This document shows, one piece after another, positions 19,621-28,854 of a stretch of 64,000 nt of DNA. Within the stretch, counting starts at the first letter, position 1, and each line of letters begins with the position of its first letter. The translations under genes were made by a program, and so were the position numbers. This DNA is from Mesorhizobium helmanticense (lineage in GTDB: Bacteria > Pseudomonadota > Alphaproteobacteria > Rhizobiales > Rhizobiaceae): contig NZ_PZJX01000028.1 in assembly GCF_003034915.1 (NCBI RefSeq), positions 186,001-250,000 of the forward strand. The letters run 5' to 3'. Under the pieces are notes generated by a model. The model ran no database searches. It saw nothing but the letters and a program-made list of their open reading frames with translations, and was not told where the DNA came from.

Positions 19621-19950
19621 TCACTCCTTCGCTTTCTTGCGCCGCTTGTAGGCTGTCCAACGATCATGGGCCTGGGCGATGTCTGCCTGCTGGCGGCTTT
19701 TCGTTCCACCCGCCAGCAGGATGATCAGCTTCGCGCCATCGAATGCCAGGTAGATTCGAATGCCCGGCCCCCAGTCGATCCGCCATTCCGACACACCCTG
19801 CCCGACCGGCTTCAAACCGGATTGGCTGCCGACGCTGAGACGAACGATAGCAGTCGTGACTTTGGCGGCATGCGCCGCCGGGAGCTTATCGAACCATTCC
19901 TCGAACGGGCTATTTCCCCGCTCATCCTCATAGACCTTGACTTCGATCAT
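19621..19950 (-). CDS. HigB/RelE-like toxin
   Basis: A 109-residue basic protein. Family features are VYEDERGNSPFEEWFDKLP, SVGSQSGLKPVGQGVSEWRIDWGPGIRIYLAFDGAKLIILLAGGTK and a Lys-rich end, matching the phage-derived Gp49-like/HigB 'addiction module killer' group of RelE-fold toxins. These act on mRNA at the ribosome. It is cotranscribed with the antitoxin gene and lies immediately downstream of a 16-bp palindrome. The nuclease activity is a family inference. Confidence 0.87.
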   Translation of the reverse strand: MIEVKVYEDERGNSPFEEWFDKLPAAHAAKVTTAIVRLSVGSQSGLKPVGQGVSEWRIDWGPGIRIYLAFDGAKLIILLAGGTKSRQQADIAQAHDRWTAYKRRKKAKE

Positions 19951-19953
19951 ATA

Positions 19954-19969
19954 GTGTCATATATGACAC
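19954..19969. promoter_or_regulatory. 16-bp perfect palindrome before the HigBA-type operon
   Basis: GTGTCATATATGACAC is an exact inverted repeat ending 4 bp before the toxin ATG. It overlaps the place where the ribosome site and the -10 box would be. This is what an autoregulatory antitoxin operator looks like, and no other palindrome of this quality lies nearby. Confidence 0.7.
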
Positions 19970-20056
19970 CTTCAAGTTTGACGCAATGCTCAGGTGACAT
20001 AATTTCCACCCAAGGGGCGGCTGTCGTGTCGGGAACCAGGCGTCAGGTTTTCATGG

Positions 20057-20665
20057 CTAGGCGTGACCGGCGGCCACGCTGAGATGCGCCAGGTCGATGC
20101 CGATCGATGCGAGGATCCGATCGTATTTGCGCTCGATGTCGGTGTCGAACAGAAGCTCGGCACTTGCCGGGCAGGTCAGCCAGCCGTTCTCGGCGATCTC
20201 GCTTTCCAATTGCCCCGCGCCCCAACCCGAATAGCCGAGCGCCATCAGCGCATGCCGTGGCCCGCGGCCCGACGAGATCGCGCGCAGTATGTCGACGGTT
20301 GCGGTCAGGCAAATGTCGTCGGAGACGGTGAGCGAGGATTCCACCCGGTAGTCGCCCGAATGCAGCACGAAGCCCCGGCTGCGATCCACCGGGCCGCCAT
20401 TGCGCACGACGAAATCGCGGGCCTGCGCCGGCAGGCGGATCGCCTCCTGCTCGTTCATGATGCCGAGTTGCACAAGCAGGTCCGGAAACAGCATCTGCTG
20501 GGTCTGGTTGATGATCAGGCCCATCGCGCCTTCATCGCTGTGCGCGCAGATGTAGATGACCGAGCGCGTGAAACGATCGTCCTTCATGCCGGGCATGGCA
20601 ATCAGGAACTGGTCGTCGAGGAAGCCGCGCGCGGCAGCCGTCTTCTTGTGGCGCAACAAGTCCAT
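20057..20665 (-). CDS. algH: YqgE/AlgH family protein
   Basis: A 202-residue DUF179 protein. [39 protein letters not shown] is the family's N-terminal signature, given here in its two halves: the first strand pair, then the SVIYICAH block. [17 protein letters not shown] and [18 protein letters not shown] follow. The function is not firmly known; in Pseudomonas it was linked to alginate regulation. I start at the ATG at 20665, which gives the family's usual length, because the frame to 20779 adds an Arg-rich leader. Its last 35 bases are partly duplicated at 19040. Confidence 0.9.
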   Translation of the reverse strand: MDLLRHKKTAAARGFLDDQFLIAMPGMKDDRFTRSVIYICAHSDEGAMGLIINQTQQMLFPDLLVQLGIMNEQEAIRLPAQARDFVVRNGGPVDRSRGFVLHSGDYRVESSLTVSDDICLTATVDILRAISSGRGPRHALMALGYSGWGAGQLESEIAENGWLTCPASAELLFDTDIERKYDRILASIGIDLAHLSVAAGHA

Positions 20666-20813
20666 GGGAGGGAGGGTAACGCGTTTCCGCACCGCCGAAA
20701 AGATGCGCAGCGCGCGATTTGGCCAAAGCTCTCTGACCGAGGTCACGCAAATATGATACCAGCGACGCCATGAAGTCATTGCACAGCCATCAACTGACGC
20801 TCAAATCAGCGCC

Positions 20814-21620
20814 ATGCAACGCTTGAAAGTCCTGCTGCTCGGCGCCGCTGTTGGATTGGGAACAGGTCTTCCCGCGGCCGCCTCATCATCGATCTGGTAC
20901 AACAGCGAAGGCGGCAAGGTGCGGCTGGTGACGAGCGGCAAGCCCGACGAAGCCGGCCGCATCCGCGGCGTGCTCGATATCGCCCTCAAGCCCGGTTGGA
21001 AGACCTATTGGCGCGATCCGGGCGACGCCGGCGTGCCGCCGCAACTCGATATCTCGGCCAGCACCAACATCTCCGACGCAACGTTTTCGTTTCCGCCGCC
21101 CCAGCGCCACGACGACGGCTACGGCAAATGGGCCGGCTACGACCATCCGGTCTCGTTGCCGGTGACGTTCACCCTGTCGGCACCGAACCAGCCGGCCGTC
21201 ATCGATGCCGATATTTTTCTCGGCATCTGCGAGACGATCTGCATTCCGGTGCAGACGCGGCTGACCGTCGACCCCGGCTCCGATCCGGACAATGCCGAGG
21301 ATGCCGCGCTGGTGAAGGCGGCCCTCGCGACGCTGCCCACCCCCGCAAGGCCCGATTTCGGCATCAATATCTTGCCGGGCGACCACGAGACGCTGATCGT
21401 CGAGGCGAGCTTTCCCGGCGATCCGGAGGCGGCGGATTTCTTCGTCGCCGGCGAACGGGATTATATGTTCGGCGCCCCTGCCCGCAGCGAAAAGGACGGC
21501 AAGCTGGTGTTTACGGTGCCGATCCTCGACCGGCCGTCGACGACGCCGACGGATGGCGGCCTCTACTACACGCTGACCAGCGCCGATGGTGCTGTCGAGG
21601 GACTTCTGCCGTTCCCTTGA
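20814..21620 (+). CDS. periplasmic protein with DsbD N-terminal-like domain
   Basis: A 268-residue secreted protein with a signal peptide (LKVLLLGAAVGLGTGLPAAA). The middle, KPGWKTYWRDPGDAGVPP and ADIFLGICETICIPVQTRL, matches the DsbC-like N-terminal domain of DsbD/ScsB thiol reductases, including the CETIC cysteine pair. There are no membrane segments or thioredoxin domain, so it is a stand-alone version. It is divergent from algH and upstream of a peroxiredoxin gene, which suggests a shared redox or oxidative-stress theme, but that is inference. Confidence 0.82.
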   Translation: MQRLKVLLLGAAVGLGTGLPAAASSSIWYNSEGGKVRLVTSGKPDEAGRIRGVLDIALKPGWKTYWRDPGDAGVPPQLDISASTNISDATFSFPPPQRHDDGYGKWAGYDHPVSLPVTFTLSAPNQPAVIDADIFLGICETICIPVQTRLTVDPGSDPDNAEDAALVKAALATLPTPARPDFGINILPGDHETLIVEASFPGDPEAADFFVAGERDYMFGAPARSEKDGKLVFTVPILDRPSTTPTDGGLYYTLTSADGAVEGLLPFP

Positions 21621-21733
21621 GCGTCTTTGCTTCATGCTGGCCGCTCTGATGTCGGTCGCTGGCCAGTTGCGGGTACAGGCCTGGTCCGCTAGAGCGGGAC
21701 ACCTCCTTTCAATCTTCCCAAGCGAGAGAGACA

Positions 21734-22216
21734 ATGACCATTTCCGTTGGTGACAAGCTGCCCGAAGCGACCTTCAAGACGATGACTGCCGACGGCGCCA
21801 AGGTGGTGACGATGGCCGAGATTTTCTCGGGAAAGAAAGTGGTGCTGTTCGCCGTTCCCGGCGCCTTCACGCCGACCTGCAGCAACAACCATCTGCCCGG
21901 CTATCTCGACAATTACGACGCCATCCTGGCGCGCGACGTCGACACGATCGCGGTCGTAGCCGTCAACGACGTCCACGTCATGGGCGCCTGGGCGCGCTTC
22001 ACCGGCGGTGAAGGCAAAATCCTCTATCTGGCCGACGGCAACGGCGATTTTGCCAAGTCAATCGGCCTTGACGCCGACCTCTCCGGCGGCGGTATGGGAC
22101 TGCGCTCGAAGCGCTTTTCAATGATCGTCGACGACGGCAAGGTCACCGCACTCAATGTCGAGAGCAAACCGGGCGTCGACACATCAGGTGCGGCTCACAT
22201 TCTCGGACAGCTTTAG
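21734..22216 (+). CDS. peroxiredoxin, Prx5/thioredoxin-dependent type
   Basis: A 160-residue peroxidase with the peroxidatic cysteine in VPGAFTPTCSNNHLPGY, close to the Prx5/AhpE-like group (human PRDX5, bacterial hybrid peroxiredoxins). MTISVGDKLPEATFKTM at the start and SKRFSMIVDDGKVTALNVE near the end are typical. It reduces peroxides in the cytoplasm. An AGCGAGAGAG purine stretch precedes the ATG. It lies 113 bp after the DsbD-like gene. Confidence 0.93.
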   Translation: MTISVGDKLPEATFKTMTADGAKVVTMAEIFSGKKVVLFAVPGAFTPTCSNNHLPGYLDNYDAILARDVDTIAVVAVNDVHVMGAWARFTGGEGKILYLADGNGDFAKSIGLDADLSGGGMGLRSKRFSMIVDDGKVTALNVESKPGVDTSGAAHILGQL

Positions 22217-22246
22217 CCTGGCGATTGCCTGCTTGGGGGGACTTCC

Positions 22247-22726
22247 ATGACGTTTGACATTTTCTGGCGCGCTGTGGCGATCGGCATCGGCGCCACCGTG
22301 CTGATGGATATCTGGGCGATTTTTCTCAATTTGGCGTTTGCCCAACCGCGCCCGAACTGGGGGCTGGTCGGCCGCTGGGTCTGGCACCTGCGTGAGAAGG
22401 TCTTTCATGACGATATTGGTAAGGCCGCACCCTATGCGCATGAATCGGCGCTGGGCTGGGCCTTCCACTATCTTGTCGGCATCGCCTACGGCATCATTCT
22501 GGTCGTCTTGGCGGGATCGGCATGGCTCGACGCGCCGACCTTCCTGCCGGCCTTCATCCTCGGCATTGTCACCGTGGGCGCTGGCTGGTTCCTGCTGGCG
22601 CCCGGCATGGGCGCCGGCTGGGCCGCCTCAAAGCGCCCCAATCCGATGCAGATCCGTGCCCTCAATTTGGTGTCGCACACAGTGTTTGCGGCCGGGCTTT
22701 ACGGAACGGCGCTGCTGATCCGCTGA
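22247..22726 (+). CDS. DUF2938 family membrane protein
   Basis: A 159-residue integral membrane protein. Four hydrophobic segments are visible: near residue 10-30, 70-90, 100-120 and 140-157. WAIFLNLAFAQPRPNWGLVGRW and ALGWAFHYLVGIAYGI are the blocks I associate with DUF2938. The function is unknown. It starts 30 bp after the peroxiredoxin stop and could be in the same transcript. Its stop is only 4 bp from the end of the convergent parE. Confidence 0.8.
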   Translation: MTFDIFWRAVAIGIGATVLMDIWAIFLNLAFAQPRPNWGLVGRWVWHLREKVFHDDIGKAAPYAHESALGWAFHYLVGIAYGIILVVLAGSAWLDAPTFLPAFILGIVTVGAGWFLLAPGMGAGWAASKRPNPMQIRALNLVSHTVFAAGLYGTALLIR

Positions 22727-22730
22727 GCAT

Positions 22731-23042
22731 CTAGAACAGACGGTTCAAATCTCGTCGCCCGTCCACCACACGGATAATCTCAACGCGCTCAACAGGGCCT
22801 TCGTCCGTGTCTGGAGAGGTTTCATAGAGCAACACAAACGGCGCTTCCACCAGCATTCGCGCCGAGCGCCGAATATCCGGTCGCCTCAAACCCATGCGCG
22901 GCTGATCCGCCAGTTGCATAGCCCGCGCTTCTATCCGGTCATAATAGCGGTCGGCTGCCCGTATGTTTTCGCAGCCTATTGTTACGTAGATGTCGATAAG
23001 GTCGGTCCTGGCCGCGGGCGACCAGACTATCTTAACGGCCAT
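22731..23042 (-). CDS. parE: ParE-type toxin (RelE/ParE superfamily)
   Basis: A 103-residue toxin with the ParE pattern: [18 protein letters not shown] at the N-terminus, then [23 protein letters not shown] and [30 protein letters not shown]. The closing VDGRRDL block is typical. ParE toxins poison gyrase, although some relatives act otherwise. It overlaps the end of the antitoxin gene by 11 bp, showing translational coupling. Confidence 0.9.
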   Translation of the reverse strand: MAVKIVWSPAARTDLIDIYVTIGCENIRAADRYYDRIEARAMQLADQPRMGLRRPDIRRSARMLVEAPFVLLYETSPDTDEGPVERVEIIRVVDGRRDLNRLF

Positions 23043-23313
23043 TCGGCGAGGCTTCCGTCAGCTTCCGCCGAGCTTCCTTTCGCAAGATGTCGAAGTCCAC
23101 AGGCTCGGGTTTCCCGCTTGCCTTGCCTTCATCCCACAGCTGCCTCAGACGGCGCACATCCTCATGCCGCAGTTCGCGCTTGGCCAGCCAGTCCCGCATC
23201 GCTTCGCGCACAATCTCGCTTGTGGTGGCGTACTCGCCCGTTTCCACAGCCTCGCGCATGACAGCCGCCTGCTGCGGCGTCACGGCCACACTCATTTTTT
23301 CAACGCCTGCCAT
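23032..23313 (-). CDS. parD: ParD-type antitoxin (CopG-like)
   Basis: A 93-residue ribbon-helix-helix antitoxin. [21 protein letters not shown], then [17 protein letters not shown], is the classic ParD N-terminus, and the acidic and charged C-terminus binds the toxin. The ATG at 23313 has a strong AAGGAGGA ribosome site, which favours this start over the ATG at 23295. It is the first gene of the pair, and a near-palindrome just upstream may be its operator. Confidence 0.9.
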   Translation of the reverse strand: MAGVEKMSVAVTPQQAAVMREAVETGEYATTSEIVREAMRDWLAKRELRHEDVRRLRQLWDEGKASGKPEPVDFDILRKEARRKLTEASPNGR

Positions 23314-23335
23314 GACTCCTCCTTATGCTCTTTGG

Positions 23336-23353
23336 TAGGAAATATTACTCCTA
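23336..23353. promoter_or_regulatory. possible ParD operator
   Basis: TAGGAAATATTACTCCTA has perfect 5-bp arms (TAGGA/TCCTA) around an AT-rich centre and lies 22 bp upstream of the parD start. Position and symmetry suit an autoregulated antitoxin, but the match to a palindrome is only partial (12 of 18 positions). Confidence 0.4.
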
Positions 23354-23416
23354 TCACACCCTTGGAGCAACAGCTCGTCGTCAGTCACCGACTTCGCGGC
23401 GCGGCATCTGAGAGCC

Positions 23417-23956
23417 TCAATAGCTCTGGGTCGAGCGCCGGACAGGCTTTGATGCCGGCTTTTTCGATGAGGCCGCTTCTTTCGCTGATGCGGCCGAAGG
23501 CGCGGGCCTCGCCAGCCTGGGCTTGAACGGCGCCATGCCTTCCCGCGCCAGTTCATCGGCGCGTTCGTTTTCGGTATGGCCAGCATGGCCCTTGACCCAA
23601 TTCCAGGTGACCTTGTGGCGCCGGTTGGCCTCATCGAGCGCCTGCCACAATTCACCATTCTTCACCGGCTTCTTGTCGGCGGTCTTCCAGCCATTCTTCT
23701 TCCAGCCATGGATCCACTTGGAAATACCGTCCATGACGTATTTGCTGTCGGTGTGAAGATCGACCTCGCATGGTTCCTTCAGCGCATTCAGCGCCGAAAT
23801 GGCCGCGAGCAGTTCCATGCGGTTGTTGGTGGTTTCGGCCTCGCCGCCCGACAGTTCCTTCGTCTTGCCGTTGAAGCGCAGGACCGCTCCCCAGCCGCCT
23901 GGTCCCGGATTGCCCGAACAGGCACCATCGGTGAAGATTTCAACGTGCTTGGTCAT
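23417..23956 (-). CDS. rnhA: ribonuclease HI
   Basis: A 179-residue RNase HI that cuts the RNA strand of RNA-DNA hybrids. The four catalytic acids are at Asp10 ([14 protein letters not shown]), Glu48 (NNRMELLAA), Asp70 (HTDSKYV) and Asp134 (NERADELA), with His124 in VKGHAGH. This is the same numbering as in E. coli. A 35-residue tail rich in Ala, Ser, Lys and Pro extends past the usual end and looks disordered. The ATG overlaps the thrB stop (ATGA), so the two are translationally coupled. Confidence 0.96.
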   Translation of the reverse strand: MTKHVEIFTDGACSGNPGPGGWGAVLRFNGKTKELSGGEAETTNNRMELLAAISALNALKEPCEVDLHTDSKYVMDGISKWIHGWKKNGWKTADKKPVKNGELWQALDEANRRHKVTWNWVKGHAGHTENERADELAREGMAPFKPRLARPAPSAASAKEAASSKKPASKPVRRSTQSY

Positions 23957-24915
23957 GTCAGTCCGTATTCGGAGGGAGAGCTGATCGCCCGGTGGAAGCG
24001 CATTCGCCTGATATATTCGGTCGGATCGCGTTTCATGACCAGCCCGCCATCGGGAACGGTCAGCCAGTCGTAGAGCCGGGTCAGCATGAAGCGCAGCGCC
24101 GAGCCGCGCGCCAGCATCGGAATTGCTGCCTTCTCGTCGCCGCTCAAGGGCCGGACGCTCTGGTAGCCGGCAAGCAGTGCGGTGCCCTTGGTCAGGTTGA
24201 AGGAGAAATCCTTCTCGAAGCACCAGGCGTTGAGGCAGGTGGCGACATCATAGGCATAGAGATCGTTGCAGGCGAAGTAAAAGTCGATCAGGCCGGACAG
24301 CCTTTCGCCGAGAAAAAAGACGTTGTCGGGAAAAAGATCGGCATGGATGATGCCTTCCGGCAGGCCCTTCGGCCAGTTGCTCTCGAAATCGGCGAAGTCG
24401 GCGTCGACCTCGGCCGCCAGTCCCGGCTCGACCTCGTCGGCGCGGGCGTGGGAGGCGTTCCACAGTTTGCGCCAGCCATCGATGGCAAGCGCGTTCTGCC
24501 GGGTCATGGGAAAGTCCTGACCCGCAAGATGGAGTTGCGCCAGCGCCTTGCCAACCTCGCCGCAATGCGCTGCCGTCGGCCGCCGCAGCGACAGACCTTC
24601 GAGAAAGGTGATGATGACGGCTGGCCGACTGGCCAGCGCGCCGATGACGGTACCGTCATGCGCGGTCACCGGAAGTGGGCAGGAAATGCCCTTTCTGGCG
24701 AGATGGCCCATGAGGCCGAGGAAGAAGGGCAGGTCTGCCTTGTCGACGCGCTTTTCATAGAGCGTCAATATGTAGGAGCCGCTGGTCGTGTGGAGCAGGA
24801 AATTCGAATTCTCGGTGCCTTCGGCGATGCCTTTGTATGACAGCAGGTCGCCGACCGGATAGGCCTTCAGGAACGCGCCGAGTTCGCCTTCATTAACATC
24901 GGTATAGACCGCCAT
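23953..24915 (-). CDS. thrB: homoserine kinase, ThrB (aminoglycoside-phosphotransferase fold)
   Basis: A 320-residue kinase that phosphorylates homoserine, the step before ThrC. It belongs to the APH-like type II class used by alphaproteobacteria, not the GHMP class. The nucleotide-binding [13 protein letters not shown] is N-terminal. The catalytic loop is [13 protein letters not shown] with Asp and Asn, followed by [11 protein letters not shown] with the metal-binding Asp. It lies between ispH (7 bp upstream) and rnhA (4-bp overlap), so these three form one transcription unit. Confidence 0.95.
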   Translation of the reverse strand: MAVYTDVNEGELGAFLKAYPVGDLLSYKGIAEGTENSNFLLHTTSGSYILTLYEKRVDKADLPFFLGLMGHLARKGISCPLPVTAHDGTVIGALASRPAVIITFLEGLSLRRPTAAHCGEVGKALAQLHLAGQDFPMTRQNALAIDGWRKLWNASHARADEVEPGLAAEVDADFADFESNWPKGLPEGIIHADLFPDNVFFLGERLSGLIDFYFACNDLYAYDVATCLNAWCFEKDFSFNLTKGTALLAGYQSVRPLSGDEKAAIPMLARGSALRFMLTRLYDWLTVPDGGLVMKRDPTEYIRRMRFHRAISSPSEYGLT

Positions 24916-24922
24916 GGGCTGT

Positions 24923-25927
24923 TCACGCGGCTCCGTTGACGAAAGCCATGTCGGCCTTCGTCAGTTCGACATCGCGCAGAACCCGCATGACGGGAAAATC
25001 TTCCGTTTCCGTCGCCGTGATCGCCAGATCGATGGTCACGTGGAAGCGCTGGCGGAACGCATCGATGATCTCGTCGACGATGATTTCCGGCGCCGACGCG
25101 CCGGCCGACAGGCCAAGCGTCGAGATAGCGCCGATGTCATTCCATGGAATCTCGGAAGCGCGCTGGACGAGAAGCGACATCGACGCGCCGGCACGCTCCG
25201 CCACTTCGACAAGACGCCGCGAGTTGGAGGAGTTGGGCGCGCCGACGATCAGGAAGAGATCGGCGCCGGCGGCAGTCTCCTTGACCGCTTCCTGGCGGTT
25301 GGTGGTGGCATAGCAGATCGATTCGGCGGCCGGCGCATGCAAGTCGGGAAAGCGGTCCCTGAGCGCCCGGATGATGCCGGCGGTGTCCTCGACCGACAGC
25401 GTCGTCTGGGTGACGAAACCGAGCGCATGCGGGTCGGCGGGCACCAGTTTGCCGGCATCGGCTTCGGTCTCGATCAGCGTGACGGCACCGTCCGGCAATT
25501 GGCCCATCGTGCCGATCACCTCCGGGTGCCCGGCGTGGCCGATCAGAAGCACATGGCGGCCGAGCCGCTGATGGCGCATCGCCTGCTTGTGCACCTTCGA
25601 CACCAGCGGACAGGTAGCATCCAGATAGAACAGGTTGCGCGCCTGGGCGTCCGCCGGCACCGATTTCGGCACGCCATGCGCCGAAAAGACGACCGGGCTC
25701 TGGCGGTGCTGCGCCGGGATCTCGGACAATTCCTCGATGAACACGGCGCCCAGGCTTTGCAGCCCCTCGACGACATAACGGTTGTGCACGATCTCGTGGC
25801 GGACATAGACCGGCGCGCCGTATTTCTTCAGCGCCAGCACGACGATCTGGATGGCGCGGTCGACGCCGGCACAAAAGCCGCGCGGCTGGCAGAGCCGGAT
25901 CGTCAGCGGTGGCTTTGTCTGGAGCAT
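24923..25927 (-). CDS. ispH: 4-hydroxy-3-methylbut-2-enyl diphosphate reductase
   Basis: The last enzyme of the MEP isoprenoid pathway, making IPP and DMAPP. It is a 334-residue Fe-S protein, with cluster cysteines visible in [25 protein letters not shown] and [10 protein letters not shown]. The HEIVHN and [14 protein letters not shown] blocks are also present. dxs, the first step of the same pathway, is about 14 kb away in this window. It heads the ispH-thrB-rnhA group downstream of the oxidase assembly genes, separated from them by a repeat element. Confidence 0.97.
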   Translation of the reverse strand: MLQTKPPLTIRLCQPRGFCAGVDRAIQIVVLALKKYGAPVYVRHEIVHNRYVVEGLQSLGAVFIEELSEIPAQHRQSPVVFSAHGVPKSVPADAQARNLFYLDATCPLVSKVHKQAMRHQRLGRHVLLIGHAGHPEVIGTMGQLPDGAVTLIETEADAGKLVPADPHALGFVTQTTLSVEDTAGIIRALRDRFPDLHAPAAESICYATTNRQEAVKETAAGADLFLIVGAPNSSNSRRLVEVAERAGASMSLLVQRASEIPWNDIGAISTLGLSAGASAPEIIVDEIIDAFRQRFHVTIDLAITATETEDFPVMRVLRDVELTKADMAFVNGAA

Positions 25928-26022
25928 GATTGCGGGCCGGTTGATCGGATCGTGGACTTAAGAACTCAAGGCGCGAAATGAGGTGCGTACCCCTGCCCTG
26001 TCAAGGGTGGGGGTGCAATCTG

Positions 26023-26124
26023 TAGAGCGACGTGCGTCCATTTGGACGCACAAAGTACGCTCTAGTACTTTTGGATCTACGCATCGTGCTTTCCGAAAAT
26101 CGATTCCGATTTTCGGGCCGATGC
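26023..26124. repeat. composite palindromic element between the SURF1 gene and ispH
   Basis: There are two nested hairpins. The first is GTGCGTCC-ATTT-GGACGCAC (26032-26051), enclosed by TAGAGCG and CGCTCTA arms. The second is a 10-bp stem CCGAAAATCG/CGATTTTCGG (26093-26116, loop ATTC), enclosed by GCATCG and CGATGC arms (26081-26124). The second hairpin lies inside the last codons of the SURF1 gene. The organisation resembles rhizobial intergenic palindromic elements. It could also end the oxidase transcript. Confidence 0.75.
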
Positions 26125-26874
26125 GTCTTTCGCCGAACGACGGAGCCTGAAGATGAGAACGCCGGCCAAGGCCGCGGCAAGACCGTACCAGGTAACGGCA
26201 TATTGCAAATGGCTGTTCGGCAGGTCGATGATGGTGACGCCGCCGACCGGCAGGCCACCGGGATTTGGCGCCTTGTCGGCATCGATGAAGAATGGCACCA
26301 GGCGAGCCCCGGCCGGCAGGCCAGCGCTCTGTGCCATCGCGTCGCGGTCCTTCCAGTAGAAAATGTTCTTCTTCAGATCGTTGTCGGGAAGCATCATCGA
26401 GGGCTTCGCCGTCAGCGGGTTGCGGGCCAGGCCCGTCACCGTCACTTTGCCCGCCACCTGGCCTTGCGGACGCTTGGCCGCGTCCTTCAGGTCGTAAGGC
26501 ACGAAGCCACGGTTGACCAGGACGAAACGGCCGTCGTCCAGTTGCAGCGGCGTGAAGACGTCGAAACCGGAAGCGCCTTCCCAGGTGGCGAAGAAATGCC
26601 GCTCGCCTTGATGCAGGAAGGTGCCGGTTGCCGTCACCGGTGTGTAGTCGACATCGCCGCTTGACGCGAATTCGTTTTCCACCTCGGCCAGCGAGCGGGG
26701 TGGCGAATGCGTGCGCTGGTCGATGGTCTGGAGAAGCGCTTCCTTCCAGTGCAGGCGCTGGACCTGCCAGGTGCCGAGCGCCAGAAGGATGAGGAACAGC
26801 ACGAGGCCGAGGCCAAGCAGCAACGCCGTCTTTGGCCACGAACGGCCTGCAACCGGGCCGGAAGCCGCACTCAT
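26077..26874 (-). CDS. SURF1 family cytochrome oxidase biogenesis protein
   Basis: A 265-residue inner-membrane protein with the SURF1 plan: one transmembrane segment near the N-terminus (TALLLGLGLVLFLILLALG) followed by WQVQRLHWK, a periplasmic domain (VLVNRGFVPYDLKD) and a second transmembrane segment near the end (YAVTWYGLAAALAGVLIF). It helps insert heme a into subunit I. The ATG at 26874 overlaps the stop of the DUF983 gene (ATGA), so a longer frame is not needed. The last dozen residues (SESIFGKHDA) come from a palindromic repeat and are probably not functional. Confidence 0.93.
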   Translation of the reverse strand: MSAASGPVAGRSWPKTALLLGLGLVLFLILLALGTWQVQRLHWKEALLQTIDQRTHSPPRSLAEVENEFASSGDVDYTPVTATGTFLHQGERHFFATWEGASGFDVFTPLQLDDGRFVLVNRGFVPYDLKDAAKRPQGQVAGKVTVTGLARNPLTAKPSMMLPDNDLKKNIFYWKDRDAMAQSAGLPAGARLVPFFIDADKAPNPGGLPVGGVTIIDLPNSHLQYAVTWYGLAAALAGVLIFRLRRSAKDASARKSESIFGKHDA

Positions 26875-27257
26875 TCGCCGCGGTCCAGCCTGCCCTCTGC
26901 CGCCTTGTTGCGGTATTGCAGCGTCAGGAGCACGCCCTTGATCAGCCTGAGCGCCACCAGGCACAGCACCAGCGTCAGCGGTATCCACAGCAAGAGATGC
27001 AGCCAGAGCGGCGGGCTGAGCGTCACTTCCGTCCACAGCGCCAGCCCGACGACGATGAAGCCGATGATCAGGATGACGAACACCGCCGGCCCGTCGCCGG
27101 CATCGGCGTAGGAATAGTCGAGGCCGCAGTTGACGCAGCGCTTGCCGACGGTGAGGAATCCGGAAAACAGCCGTCCCTCGCCACAGCGCGGGCAGCGGCC
27201 GTGCAGGCCCGCCGAAATCGGATCGACCGGTGGCCAGATCGCCTTGTCTTCACTCAT
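26871..27257 (-). CDS. DUF983 family protein
   Basis: A 128-residue membrane protein with a cytoplasmic zinc-ribbon-like opening (CPRCGEGRLFSG and CVNCGLDY, two CxxC pairs) followed by two strong transmembrane segments (VFVILIIGFIVVGLALW and LHLLLWIPLTLVLCLVALRL). DUF983 genes sit routinely between ctaE and the SURF1 gene in alphaproteobacteria, so a role in oxidase assembly is likely but unproven. Its stop overlaps the SURF1 start. Confidence 0.88.
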   Translation of the reverse strand: MSEDKAIWPPVDPISAGLHGRCPRCGEGRLFSGFLTVGKRCVNCGLDYSYADAGDGPAVFVILIIGFIVVGLALWTEVTLSPPLWLHLLLWIPLTLVLCLVALRLIKGVLLTLQYRNKAAEGRLDRGE

Positions 27258-27340
27258 CTCGCTACCTTAATTCGCTTTCCCGCAAAAGATAAGGCGGCCA
27301 CGTCGCCGCAGCCGCCCCATCAAAATCCGGATGCCTTTTG

Positions 27341-28222
27341 TCAGTGGCCCTCGATCATCGCGCCGTTCGAGGCCCAGACGTAGATGGACGCGAACAGGAA
27401 CAGCCAGACCACGTCGACGAAGTGCCAGTACCAGGCGGCCGCCTCGAAGCCGAAATGCTGCTTGGGCGTGAAATCGCCCTTCATCGCGCGGACCAGGCAG
27501 ACAGCCAAGAAGATGGTGCCGATGATGACGTGGAAACCGTGGAAGCCGGTGGCCATGAAGAACGTGGCGCCGTAGATGGAATCCTTGAAGCCAAAGGGCG
27601 CATGTATGTACTCGTAGGCCTGCACCATGGTGAACAGCAGGCCGAGGCCGACAGTCAGCACCAGGCCGTTGATCAGCCCCTTGCGGTCGCCATGGATGAG
27701 CGCGTGGTGCGCCCAGGTCACCGTGGTGCCCGACAGGAGCAGGATGATGGTGTTGTAGAGCGGCAGGTGGAAGGGATCGAGGACCTCCATTCCCTTCGGC
27801 GGCCAGACGCCACCGGTGAAGGTGGTGCGGGCGTATTGCTGGACCTCGCCGGGAAACAGGCTGGCGTCGAAGAAAGCCCAGAACCAGGCGACGAAGAACA
27901 TCACCTCGGAAGCGATGAACATGATCATGCCGTAGCGCAGATGCAGCGACACGACGCGGGTGTGGTGGCCCTCATGCGCTTCCTTGATGGTGTCAGACCA
28001 CCAGGCGAACATGGTGTAGATGACGATCAGGAGGCCGATGAAGAACAGCCAGGGATTGGCGATGTTGTAGCCGAAGATGGGGAAATCGCCGGCCTTGAGA
28101 TACTGCATGTAGCAGACGCCGCCGATCGCGGTCACCAGCGCGCCGACCGAACCCAGGAAAGGCCACGGGCTGGGGTCGACGAGATGGTAGTCATGCTGTG
28201 GTTTTGCGTGCGCGTCTGCCAT
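27341..28222 (-). CDS. ctaE: cytochrome c oxidase subunit III
   Basis: A 293-residue subunit of the aa3-type oxidase with seven membrane segments. [20 protein letters not shown] at the N-terminus, [19 protein letters not shown] with the conserved acidic residue, [14 protein letters not shown] and [14 protein letters not shown] at the C-terminus are all diagnostic. It follows ctaG by one base and precedes the DUF983 gene by about 80 bp. Confidence 0.97.
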   Translation of the reverse strand: MADAHAKPQHDYHLVDPSPWPFLGSVGALVTAIGGVCYMQYLKAGDFPIFGYNIANPWLFFIGLLIVIYTMFAWWSDTIKEAHEGHHTRVVSLHLRYGMIMFIASEVMFFVAWFWAFFDASLFPGEVQQYARTTFTGGVWPPKGMEVLDPFHLPLYNTIILLLSGTTVTWAHHALIHGDRKGLINGLVLTVGLGLLFTMVQAYEYIHAPFGFKDSIYGATFFMATGFHGFHVIIGTIFLAVCLVRAMKGDFTPKQHFGFEAAAWYWHFVDVVWLFLFASIYVWASNGAMIEGH

Positions 28223-28223
28223 G

Positions 28224-28853
28224 TCAACCCCCGAGGCTTCCTTCGGTATTTGAAATCTTGTTGCTGCTTTCGGCCGGAAGCGACGACGCCACCGGCTTCT
28301 TCTTCTCGACCGGGAACATCGTGTAGGACAGGGTGATGGTACTCAAGTCCTTCAGTTCCGGAACATTGACGATGTCGGGATCTACATAAAACACGACCGG
28401 CATGTCCAGCGTCTCGCCGGGCTTCAGCGTCGTGTCGGTGAAGCAGAAACATTCGACCTTGTTGAAGTAAGGCCCGGCCAATTCCGGCTGCACGTTGAAG
28501 GTGGCGCGGCCGGTGACGGCGCGGCTGAACTTGTTGGTCGCGCTGTAATGCGCCTGGGTCGTCTCGCCTATCTTGATGGTGACCGAGCGGGCGACCGGCT
28601 GGAACTGCCAGGGAACGCCGGCCGTGTTGGCGTCGAAGCGGATGGTGATATCGCGGTCGAGCACGCGATCGGCATATTGCTGGGTGGCGCGCTTGACCGT
28701 GCCGCCATAGCCGGTCGCCTTGCAGAACATCGCATAGAGCGGCACCGCGGCGTAGGCCATGCCGATCATGCCGCCGAAGAAGGCGACGCACACGCCCGCG
28801 ACAATGCGGTTCGTGTTCTTCTTCCTGGGATCGGTCACGGTGTCGCGGTTCAT
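28224..28853 (-). CDS. ctaG: cytochrome c oxidase assembly protein CtaG (Cox11-like)
   Basis: A 209-residue copper chaperone that delivers Cu to the CuB site of subunit I. One N-terminal membrane anchor ([21 protein letters not shown]) is followed by [15 protein letters not shown], and the copper-binding CFCF is in [11 protein letters not shown], as in Cox11. The ATG at 28853 gives the family's usual N-terminus; a start at 28883 would add ten residues. It lies one base after the neighbouring small gene's stop codon on the same strand. Confidence 0.95.
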   Translation of the reverse strand: MNRDTVTDPRKKNTNRIVAGVCVAFFGGMIGMAYAAVPLYAMFCKATGYGGTVKRATQQYADRVLDRDITIRFDANTAGVPWQFQPVARSVTIKIGETTQAHYSATNKFSRAVTGRATFNVQPELAGPYFNKVECFCFTDTTLKPGETLDMPVVFYVDPDIVNVPELKDLSTITLSYTMFPVEKKKPVASSLPAESSNKISNTEGSLGG

Positions 28854-28854
28854 C

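Noticed and set aside
24914..25981. 355-codon plus-strand frame opposite ispH
   Set aside because: IspH has all three cluster cysteines on the minus strand.
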